From contig NZ_JPMY01000039.1 in assembly GCF_000761545.1 (NCBI RefSeq), positions 1 to 61,949 of the forward strand: a stretch of DNA of 61,949 bases, given 5' to 3'. This stretch comes from Pseudomonas sp. ML96 (GTDB lineage Bacteria > Pseudomonadota > Gammaproteobacteria > Pseudomonadales > Pseudomonadaceae). Below the pieces are notes generated by a model, which searched no databases, had not been told where the DNA came from, and was given only the letters and a program-made list of their open reading frames with translations. The first letter of the stretch is position 1. Each line of letters opens with the position of its first letter. This document shows, in pieces, positions 54,495 to 61,949 of this stretch. The position numbers and the translations under genes are program-made.

Positions 54495-54826
54495 AGGCAA
54501 TTCGTAGGCTTGGGCAGGCCGGCCAGCTTGGCGGCGAGTTTGGCGGGGGTGCCCTTGAACAGGCGGTTGAGGTGCAGGCTGTTGCCTTTGTCCGGGCCCA
54601 GCTTGAGGGCCATGTACTTGATCAGCGGGCGGGTGGCCGGCGACAGCTGGAATTCGGCGTAGAAGGCGCGTAGCAGCTCGAGGATTTCCCAGTGTTCGGC
54701 GGACAGCTGCAGCTTCTCGCGGGCGGCCAGGGCTTCGGCGGTGGCTGGCGACCAATCGCTCAGCTCGACGAGGAAGCCGTCCTTGTCCAGGGCGATCTCG
54801 CGCCCGTCGATCGACAGCGTACTCAT
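54491..54826 (-). CDS. tusE: Sulfur relay protein TusE (DsrC family)
   Basis: A 111-residue DsrC-like carrier. The C-terminal arm ends KPTNCL with the penultimate cysteine that takes persulfide from TusD and passes it to MnmA. The middle part HWEILELLRAFYAEFQLSPATRPLIKY is typical. The second cysteine of true DsrC arms is absent, as expected for TusE. It overlaps both neighbours by four bases. Confidence 0.94.
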   Translation of the reverse strand: MSTLSIDGREIALDKDGFLVELSDWSPATAEALAAREKLQLSAEHWEILELLRAFYAEFQLSPATRPLIKYMALKLGPDKGNSLHLNRLFKGTPAKLAAKLAGLPKPTNCL

Positions 54827-55122
54827 AGCCAGCTGTTGACCTTGGCGTAGCGGCCGCAGAGCTCAACGAAGGCTGGATAGTCGATGGTCTGGGCGCGGGC
54901 TGGTGCGTTCAGGGCGCGGGCCTGTAGGTCCTCGTCGAGGGCATACAGGGCGATGCCGGCGGGCATCAGCTCCAGGGCCTGCAGCTGGGCGGTGCCGGGC
55001 TGCAGGGCGTAGACCGCGTCGCCGCTCAGCAGTACGCCGTCGTCGGGACCGAGCAGGCGCAGGCAGCTGGCCAGACGGCTGTCACTGAAGGGCGAGTGGG
55101 AGAGCAGGTGCAGTGTGGCCAT
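54823..55122 (-). CDS. tusB: Sulfurtransferase complex subunit TusB (DsrH)
   Basis: A 99-residue DsrH-like subunit of the TusBCD heterohexamer. MATLHLLSHSPFSDSRLASCLRLLGPDDGVLLSGDAVYAL is the family N-terminal half, given here as the first 40 residues in part. It is less conserved than TusC or TusD. It overlaps tusC by one base and tusE by four. Confidence 0.9.
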   Translation of the reverse strand: MATLHLLSHSPFSDSRLASCLRLLGPDDGVLLSGDAVYALQPGTAQLQALELMPAGIALYALDEDLQARALNAPARAQTIDYPAFVELCGRYAKVNSWL

Positions 55123-55478
55123 CAGATAGTTACCACCTGATCGAAGCGGTCGAGAAGCTGGGTGAGGGCGGCATCGTCGAGCTTCTCGGCAGGCAGGGCC
55201 AGCTGGGAGTCGCCCAGGCCGCGCTCGGCCAGGCTGCGGGCAGAGACGAACAGCTCCTCCACACCGAACAGTGGCAGGGCCTGCAGGTTGGCGGTCAGGT
55301 CCTTCTGCTGCAGTGCGCTGGCCTGCTGGCCTGCGACCAGCTGGAACACGCCATCGTCGAGAAACAGCAAGCCCAGCGGCAGATCGAAGGCGCCACCGGC
55401 CAGGACGATATCCAGCGCTTCACGGGCGCCGGGGCCGGCCCAGGGTGCCTGGCGGCTGATGATCAGCATCGACTTCAT
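55122..55478 (-). CDS. tusC: Sulfurtransferase complex subunit TusC (DsrF)
   Basis: A 118-residue DsrE/F-like subunit of TusBCD. The fold marks are LIISRQAPWAGPGAREALD and LGLLFLDDGVFQL. No catalytic cysteine is expected, and none is seen. It overlaps tusD by four bases. Confidence 0.92.
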   Translation of the reverse strand: MKSMLIISRQAPWAGPGAREALDIVLAGGAFDLPLGLLFLDDGVFQLVAGQQASALQQKDLTANLQALPLFGVEELFVSARSLAERGLGDSQLALPAEKLDDAALTQLLDRFDQVVTI

Positions 55479-55870
55479 GACTGGCCTCCGAAACAGACCA
55501 GGCGGTCCGCCATCTGCGCTGCCTCATGCAGCTGGCCGAGGCCGGACAGTTCCCAGGGTTTATCCAGGTTGGCGGCCGGTTTGCCGTAGCGCTGCGCTTC
55601 TTCGCTATTGAGCACGCCACGGCGCAGCGCAGCGGCGATACAGACCACGGCATCCAGGCCGTGCTGCTGGACGAAGCCGCGCCATTCGCCGGCCAGGTCC
55701 AGTTCGTCCTGTGGGCTCACCGCATTGCTGGAGGCGCTGTGCACACCGTCCTGATAGAAGAACAGGCGAACGATTTCGTGGCCGCCATCCAGCGCTGCCT
55801 GAGCGAAGCGCAGGGCGCGGCGCGAAGAGGGGGCGTGGGCGGGAGCGAACAGGGCGATGGCGAACTTCAT
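55475..55870 (-). CDS. tusD: Sulfurtransferase complex subunit TusD (DsrE)
   Basis: A 131-residue DsrE-like subunit; the persulfide-carrying cysteine is in DAVVCIAAALRRGV (about residue 76). It takes sulfur from TusA and delivers it to TusE. ATG 55870 (MKFAIALFAPAHAPSS) is preferred to an in-frame ATG 26 codons upstream that lies in the yccA terminator. First gene of the operon tusD-C-B-E-ybiB. Confidence 0.94.
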   Translation of the reverse strand: MKFAIALFAPAHAPSSRRALRFAQAALDGGHEIVRLFFYQDGVHSASSNAVSPQDELDLAGEWRGFVQQHGLDAVVCIAAALRRGVLNSEEAQRYGKPAANLDKPWELSGLGQLHEAAQMADRLVCFGGQS

Positions 55871-55921
55871 GGCGGGTCTGCGGCCGTTGCAATGCCGCCA
55901 TGATAAACGTCGAGGCATGAA

Positions 55922-55942
55922 AAAGCCCGCCGAAGCGGGCTC
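55922..55942 (-). terminator. Terminator downstream of yccA
   Basis: AAGCCCGC pairs with GCGGGCT around CGAA. On the minus strand the stem is followed by TTTTTCATG, giving a T-tract between yccA and tusD; part of the transcripts may read through into the tus genes. Confidence 0.8.
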
Positions 55943-55960
55943 GTTCAACGGTGCGGCGAA

Positions 55961-56629
55961 TCAGTCGTCGCTGCCCATGATGCCGAAGATCTGCAGCAGG
56001 CTGATGAACAGGTTGTAGATCGATACGTACAGGCTGATGGTGGCCATCACGTAGTTGCGTTCGCCGCCATGGATGATGGCGCTGGTCTGGAACAGGATGC
56101 AGGCCGACGAGAACAGCACGAAGCCGGCGCTGATAGCCAGTTGCAGGCCGCTGATCTGGAAGAAGAAGCCCGCGATCATGGCGCCCAGTAGGACGAAGAA
56201 GCCGGCAGTGATGAAGCCGCCGAGGAAGCTCATGTCCTTGCGGGTAGTCAGCACGTAGGCGGACAGGCCGAAGAACACTAGTGCGGTCATGCCCAGAGCG
56301 CTGGCGATCAGCTCGCCGCCATTGGCCATGCCCAGGTACATGTTGAGGATCGGGCCCAGTACGTAGCCCATGAAGCCGGTCAGGGCGAAGGTGGTGAGCA
56401 GGCCCCAGCCGCTGTTACGCAACTTGGCGGTGAGGAAGAACAGGCCGTAGAAGCCGACCAAGGTAACGATGAAGCCGGGGTGCGGCAGGTTCAGTTGGGC
56501 GCTGAAGAAGGCGCAGAGCGCGCTGAACACCAGGGTCATGGCCAGCAGGCCATAGGTGTTGCGCAGAACCTTGCTGGTTTCCAGCTGGTCCGCCTGCGCG
56601 TGGGCGAGTGCGTAGTCCTGTTCGTGCAT
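55961..56629 (-). CDS. Bax inhibitor-1 family membrane protein, YccA-like
   Basis: A 222-residue inner-membrane protein with seven helices of the TMBIM/BI-1 family. E. coli YccA binds and modulates the FtsH protease (HflB), and the BI-1 fold is a pH-sensitive calcium leak channel in YetJ. ATG 56629 has GGAGGGATGCC before it. The C-terminal acidic end (FGIMGSDD) is typical. It is divergent from tRNA-Ser. Confidence 0.88.
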   Translation of the reverse strand: MHEQDYALAHAQADQLETSKVLRNTYGLLAMTLVFSALCAFFSAQLNLPHPGFIVTLVGFYGLFFLTAKLRNSGWGLLTTFALTGFMGYVLGPILNMYLGMANGGELIASALGMTALVFFGLSAYVLTTRKDMSFLGGFITAGFFVLLGAMIAGFFFQISGLQLAISAGFVLFSSACILFQTSAIIHGGERNYVMATISLYVSIYNLFISLLQIFGIMGSDD

Positions 56630-56707
56630 GGCATCCCTCCTGAGGGGGTGAAAATCCGTGGTCAACCCGATCATAACAGAGCATTTCCCACTGCCAATGC
56701 CGAGAGT

Positions 56708-56735
56708 TTGACAGTGTGTTGCGTTCGGGTAGTAT
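56708..56735 (+). promoter_or_regulatory. tRNA-Ser promoter
   Basis: TTGACA (56708-56713), 16 bases, TAGTAT (56730-56735), with a GC-rich discriminator (GGCGACCC) following, as expected for a stable-RNA promoter. The tRNA begins 16 bases later. Confidence 0.8.
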
Positions 56736-56751
56736 GGCGACCCGCAAATGC

Positions 56752-56841
56752 GGAGGGTTGGCAGAGCGGTTGAATGCAACGGTCTTGAAAACCGTCGAAC
56801 GTGAAAGCGTTCCCAGGGTTCGAATCCCTGGCCCTCCACCA
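56752..56841 (+). tRNA. tRNA-Ser (anticodon UGA)
   Basis: A 90-nt class II tRNA with CCA encoded. The acceptor arm GGAGGG pairs with CCCTCC, the anticodon TGA is at 56786-56788 in the loop after CGGTC, a long variable arm (GAACGTGAAAGCGTTC region) is present and the T arm is GGTTCGAATCC. Serine tRNAs are frequent island entry points; the DNA to its right differs from P. aeruginosa, but no repeat of the tRNA 3' end was seen before gacA. Confidence 0.97.
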
Positions 56842-56846
56842 AATTT

Positions 56847-56881
56847 GAAAAGGGCCTAGACGATGTCTAGGCCCTTTTTTG
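56847..56881. terminator. Terminator downstream of tRNA-Ser
   Basis: AAAAGGGCCTAGAC pairs with GTCTAGGCCCTTTT around GAT, followed by TT. The stem is 14 bp and symmetrical, so it also serves the convergent lipoprotein gene. Confidence 0.92.
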
Positions 56882-56910
56882 TGCCCGAAGAAAGCTGCTC
56901 GATGCGCTTT

Positions 56911-58233
56911 CTAGTCGGTCAGAGCCGGGCAGCTGCCCTGCAGGTTGTCGTCGAAACCGGTGATGCGCGGCAGGCCCTTGCCATCTGCGCCGGCATTGCA
57001 AGCGATGTGGTAGATGGTGTTCTGGCTGTAGGGCAGTTCCCACGAATGGTGGGTCTTCGACAGGTCCGCATCGACGGCCGACCTGCCGAGGACGACGCTG
57101 GGGAAGTCGGTGCCGTTGTGGATGCAGATCTGGTTGGCTTGCAGCGGATGTTTGTCTGACTGCAGTGCTCCCGGGGCGGGTATGTAGCACCAGGCGACGC
57201 CTACATTGTGGTTGCAGTTGTTGATCAGGGTGATGGTGTTCGGGCCGCCACTGCTGATCTGGATGCAACCGTTTACGGCGGCTGCGCTCTGTGCGGGCGT
57301 GGGGGCAGATGTGGTTCGGCTGGCTGGCATGGATCCGCCAACTGCGGCCAGGGCGCTTGCTAGGCGTTTGATTCCCTTGTTGCGTACTGCTTCGTTTTGC
57401 CCTGGAGCACTACTCTGGCCTAGGGCGCGGCCCTGGCGCGCTTTTTGATCGGCATAGACCGCAGCCAGCATCGCTTCGTCTAGCTGGGCATAGCGTGCAC
57501 TCTTCAGCTCGGTAACACGCAGTTGTTCTTCTGGCGAGGCATCGCGCTGTCGAGCGCTCGGGTCGGCCTGCAGCTGTTTCACTCGTGCCTGGCGCTTCTG
57601 CAGTTGTCGAGCCTCCTTGGAGTAGCCGTTCCTACGAGCGAACTCGATGGCCAGTTGCTGATAGAGGTCTGCCTCTTCTGCATATTGGCCGGATAGGCCG
57701 AACAGGTAGAGTCGCATGGTTAGGACCGGTCGACCGATTGCTTCGGAACGGCTAGCCGCTTTGGCCAGCTCCAGGCCGGGGGCGCTGTAGAGCATGCGTA
57801 CATCGTCCTGCCGCTTGAGCAGCGTCTGGTAGTGCTCAAGTGCCTTGCGTTTGTCTCGTCCTTGCCAGTACTCGGCCAAGCGACCTTCGGCCTGGGTGAG
57901 TAGTGCGCCCGCGCGAGGCGTGCTGTCGGTGATCTCTTCCGGCTGCTGCCAGGCCTTCAGTGCGGCTCGGTGGCCATCGGTCAGTGCGGCGAGCTCGTGG
58001 TCGGGCATGGCATTTTGCCGATAATTGTCGGCCGCCATGAGGTAGTAAGACGCGGCGCTACTCCAGAATTGCCGCTCCTCGCTGCGGCGTGCCTCGCTCA
58101 TGTTGAGTTCTGCCGCTTCCCGATGCCTGCCGTCGCGGGCTAGTTCAACGGAAGAGGGTGGTTTGAGTGAGAGCGAACACCCGGCCACAAGGGCTACGAG
58201 GCCCAGCATCCATGCTCGTCTAATCATCGTCAT
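56911..58233 (-). CDS. Lipoprotein with TPR-like region and six-cysteine C-terminal domain
   Basis: A 440-residue protein not recognised. A lipoprotein signal ends in LVAGC with Ser at +2, which favours the outer membrane. Residues about 25-260 are helical, charged and repeat-like (ALEHYQTLLKRQ, EADLYQQLAIEFARRNGYSKEA), resembling tetratricopeptide repeats. A Ser/Ala/Thr/Pro linker (about 300-325) leads to a C-terminal domain of about 115 residues holding six cysteines, the only others in the protein, which could form three disulfides. ATG 58233 has AGGA seven bases upstream and is preferred to ATG 58248. It is monocistronic and occupies the space between tRNA-Ser and gacA. The function is unknown. 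Confidence 0.7.
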   Translation of the reverse strand: MTMIRRAWMLGLVALVAGCSLSLKPPSSVELARDGRHREAAELNMSEARRSEERQFWSSAASYYLMAADNYRQNAMPDHELAALTDGHRAALKAWQQPEEITDSTPRAGALLTQAEGRLAEYWQGRDKRKALEHYQTLLKRQDDVRMLYSAPGLELAKAASRSEAIGRPVLTMRLYLFGLSGQYAEEADLYQQLAIEFARRNGYSKEARQLQKRQARVKQLQADPSARQRDASPEEQLRVTELKSARYAQLDEAMLAAVYADQKARQGRALGQSSAPGQNEAVRNKGIKRLASALAAVGGSMPASRTTSAPTPAQSAAAVNGCIQISSGGPNTITLINNCNHNVGVAWCYIPAPGALQSDKHPLQANQICIHNGTDFPSVVLGRSAVDADLSKTHHSWELPYSQNTIYHIACNAGADGKGLPRITGFDDNLQGSCPALTD

Positions 58234-58248
58234 TGCCGGTTCCTGCAT

Positions 58249-58686
58249 CGCTGTATTGGCTTTTGGCGTTACGCCAGGTTGTCGATGCCGCGTATCTCCA
58301 TGAGTTCCCTTGGCTGCTTTCGAGTGAGCAGAGTGAGTGAGGAATGATTTTTCGCGCGGGGCGCGCTCAGGATTGCCAGGTATTCCGCTAAGTTAATGAT
58401 ATTTATGAATTTTATTGTCCTTGCGGGCCTTTGTTCGACATGTATCCGGTTTTGCTGGGTGGGTTGTATGCGTGTAACATTCCGAGCTTCTTGCTGGTCT
58501 GATTTCAGGACGAAATCGGGCAGCGAAGGCAACGAACTGCGATCCCTTTGGTGAGCTGGCTAATAGCCTCTTTCCACTGCGAGTTGCTCGCCGGGCACGG
58601 TTTTCTGGCGTTTGCTTTCTGGCGCGAATGCGCCAATCTCAGTTCATTGATTGCTGTGTTGCGACAATGGTGCAGCGAGGTGTCGC
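58249..58686. other. Gene-free region upstream of gacA
   Basis: A 438-bp stretch with an A+T-rich core at about 58385-58425 that may hold the lipoprotein promoter on the minus strand. A perfect hairpin TGGCGC-GAAT-GCGCCA sits at 58620-58635, preceded by a repeated TTTCTGGCG. A minus-strand frame at 58269-58532 has no ribosome-binding site or recognisable content. No clear gacA promoter was identified. Confidence 0.4.
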
Positions 58687-59331
58687 TTGATTAAGGTGCT
58701 GGTGGTCGACGATCACGATCTGGTCAGAACCGGTATTACCCGGATGCTGGCGGATATCGATGGTCTGCAGGTGATTGGTCAGGCCGACTCCGGGGAAGAG
58801 GCGCTGAAGAAGGTGCGCGAGCTGCGCCCGGACGTGGTCCTGATGGACGTGAAAATGCCCGGCATCGGTGGCCTGGAAGCCACCCGCAAGCTGCTGCGCA
58901 GCCATCCTGAGCTGAAGGTCGTCGCGGTCACCGCCTGTGAGGATGATCTTTTCCCGACTCGCCTGCTGCAGGCTGGGGCTGCCGGCTATTTGACCAAAGG
59001 CGCCGCGCTGGAGGAGATGGTGCAGGCCATCCGCATGGCATTCGCCGGTCAGCGTTATCTCAGCCCGCAGATCGCCCAGCAGCTGGCGCTGAAATCATTC
59101 CAGCCAAATGGTGGCGGTTCGCCTTTCGATCTGCTGTCCGAGCGCGAGATTCAGATCGCCCTGATGATCGCCAATTGCCAGAAGGTGCAGACCATTTCCG
59201 ACAAGCTCTGCCTGTCGCCGAAAACGGTGAATACCTATCGCTATCGCATCTACGAGAAACTCTCGATCACCAGCGACGTGGAGCTGGCGTTGCTGGCTGT
59301 GCGCCATGGCATGGTCGACGCCGTCGGCTGA
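58687..59331 (+). CDS. gacA: Response regulator GacA
   Basis: A 214-residue regulator of the NarL/FixJ class, partner of the GacS kinase, which switches on the Rsm small RNAs and so secondary metabolism, biofilm and virulence traits. The receiver has phospho-acceptor Asp54 (VLMDVKMPGIGG), and the C-terminal LuxR-type helix-turn-helix is LSEREIQIALMI to SPKTVNTYRYRIYEKL. The start is TTG 58687 with GAGG upstream, giving exactly the usual length; the ATG upstream (58651) would add a non-homologous leader. Followed by uvrC, as always in pseudomonads. Confidence 0.95.
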   Translation: MIKVLVVDDHDLVRTGITRMLADIDGLQVIGQADSGEEALKKVRELRPDVVLMDVKMPGIGGLEATRKLLRSHPELKVVAVTACEDDLFPTRLLQAGAAGYLTKGAALEEMVQAIRMAFAGQRYLSPQIAQQLALKSFQPNGGGSPFDLLSEREIQIALMIANCQKVQTISDKLCLSPKTVNTYRYRIYEKLSITSDVELALLAVRHGMVDAVG

Positions 59332-59351
59332 GAGCCTTAGGCAAGCCCATG

Positions 59352-59384
59352 AAGAGGACGTAAACTGCGTCCTCTTTGTCTTTC
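59352..59384 (+). terminator. Hairpin with T-rich tail between gacA and uvrC
   Basis: AAGAGGACG (59352-59360) pairs perfectly with CGTCCTCTT (59368-59376) around a 7-base loop, followed by TGTCTTTC. It looks like a partial terminator or attenuator reducing uvrC readthrough. Confidence 0.6.
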
Positions 59385-59400
59385 TGGCCTGCTGATTCAG

Positions 59401-61236
<1,836 letters not shown>

Positions 61237-61269
61237 AATGCCGGCTCATTTCGCTGGTCAGTCGTCCCG

Positions 61270-61830
61270 ATGAATATCCCCAATCTGCTCACCGTACTGC
61301 GCGTCGCCCTGATTCCGGTCTTCATCCTGTTCTTCTATCTGCCTTTCGCCTGGAGCTACTGGGCCGCCAGCGCGGTCTTCGCCCTGGCGGCGGTGACCGA
61401 TTGGTTTGACGGCTACCTGGCGCGGCGCTGGGAGCAGAGCACCCCCTTCGGCGCCTTCCTCGATCCGGTGGCGGACAAGCTGATGGTAGCGGTGGCACTG
61501 GTGCTGCTGGTGGAAGAACACGCCAATCTGTGGCTGACCCTGCCGGCGGTGATCATCATCGGGCGTGAGATTGTGGTTTCTGCGCTGCGCGAGTGGATGG
61601 CCGAGTTGGGGGCACGGGCTCATGTGGCAGTGTCCAATCTGGGCAAGTGGAAGACTGCCGCGCAGATGGTGGCGCTGGTCATCCTGCTCGGTAATCCGCC
61701 GCAACTCACCATCTGGGTAGGGGGTGGCTATGTGCTGCTGATCATCGCCGCGGCACTCACCCTGTGGTCCATGCTGCAGTATCTGCTGGCGGCCTGGCCG
61801 CACCTCAGCATCGACTCCGAAAAGAAATAA
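61270..61830 (+). CDS. pgsA: CDP-diacylglycerol--glycerol-3-phosphate 3-phosphatidyltransferase
   Basis: A 186-residue inner-membrane enzyme committing CDP-diacylglycerol to phosphatidylglycerol and cardiolipin. The CDP-alcohol phosphotransferase motif DG-x2-AR-x8-G-x3-D-x3-D is readable from DGYLARR to FGAFLDPVADK. Five to six membrane helices. ATG 61270 lies 33 bases after uvrC, with a weak ribosome-binding site. Order gacA-uvrC-pgsA-tRNA-Gly is conserved in Pseudomonas. Confidence 0.96.
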   Translation: MNIPNLLTVLRVALIPVFILFFYLPFAWSYWAASAVFALAAVTDWFDGYLARRWEQSTPFGAFLDPVADKLMVAVALVLLVEEHANLWLTLPAVIIIGREIVVSALREWMAELGARAHVAVSNLGKWKTAAQMVALVILLGNPPQLTIWVGGGYVLLIIAAALTLWSMLQYLLAAWPHLSIDSEKK

Positions 61831-61849
61831 GCTTTTTTGAATCAAGGGG

Positions 61850-61877
61850 TTGACGCGGCGTTTCGATCCTATAGAAT
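61850..61877 (+). promoter_or_regulatory. tRNA-Gly promoter
   Basis: TTGACG (61850-61855), 16 bases, TAGAAT (61872-61877), then a GC-rich discriminator GGCGCCC. The tRNA starts 18 bases further. A strong, probably stringently controlled stable-RNA promoter. Confidence 0.8.
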
Positions 61878-61895
61878 GGCGCCCGTCACCAAGAC

Positions 61896-61949
<54 letters not shown>

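Noticed and set aside
58269..58532. Possible 87-residue minus-strand gene upstream of the lipoprotein
   Set aside because: No ribosome-binding site, composition unlike a folded protein, and it covers the A+T-rich stretch likely to be promoter.
56842..58686. A genomic island inserted at tRNA-Ser
   Set aside because: No integrase, no second copy of the tRNA 3' end and only one gene; local gene replacement or loss explains it better.

Overview
The window is chromosomal core DNA of a high-GC gammaproteobacterium that I assign to Pseudomonas. GacA, TlpQ, CtpM and BqsRS homologues, a fused nuoCD, the 531-residue type of isocitrate lyase and the gene order all fit that genus. From memory, the order follows the P. 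aeruginosa PAO1 stretch from about PA2666 down to PA2583. Several genes present there are missing here: I see no monomeric isocitrate dehydrogenase beside icd and no pqsH block between tRNA-Ser and gacA. This therefore looks like a Pseudomonas outside the P. aeruginosa species. I see no phage, insertion sequence, CRISPR array or antiphage system.

Layout. 1-4.5 kb: queD (minus), a patatin-like phospholipase (minus), then a plus-strand operon of two small PepSY proteins and a BqsR/BqsS-like two-component system behind an imperfect BqsR box. 4.5-11.9 kb: an FMN-reductase-type flavoprotein, a TlpQ-like chemoreceptor with a good FliA promoter, a YuiF-type permease, a CtpM-like chemoreceptor and an AI-2E family exporter. 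11.9-26.8 kb: the complete 13-gene nuo operon for respiratory complex I on the minus strand. 27-38.7 kb: aceA, an orphan secretin-like protein, a DUF7931/PLD-like protein, a GNAT, the L16 hydroxylase roxA, purB, an EamA transporter, hflD, mnmA, a Nudix hydrolase and divergent icd. 38.7-44.7 kb: cspD, clpS-clpA, infA, bpt, aat and trxB. 44.9-52.4 kb: ftsK, lolA, rarA, crcB, serS and cysG. 52.4-56.6 kb (minus): glutathionyl-hydroquinone reductase, ybiB, tusEBCD and yccA. 56.7-61.9 kb: tRNA-Ser(UGA), a lineage-specific cysteine-rich lipoprotein, gacA, uvrC, pgsA and the first 54 nt of tRNA-Gly(GCC).

How the genes connect. Isocitrate lyase and isocitrate dehydrogenase compete for isocitrate, and their genes sit 9 kb apart. 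Both upstream regions carry TGTAGT/ACTACA palindromes resembling RccR operators: two 15-bp copies before icd and one widely spaced copy before aceA. ClpS, ClpA, Bpt and Aat form a compact N-degron cluster. MnmA and TusBCD/TusE are the late steps of tRNA 2-thiouridine synthesis. The two chemoreceptors flank a permease.

The content is mostly well-known core metabolism. The most interesting points are regulatory (RccR-like, BqsR-like, FliA and SOS-like sites, structured leaders) plus two poorly characterised proteins: the cysteine-rich lipoprotein beside tRNA-Ser and the orphan mini-secretin. All assignments come from reading the sequence and remembered family knowledge; no search was run.
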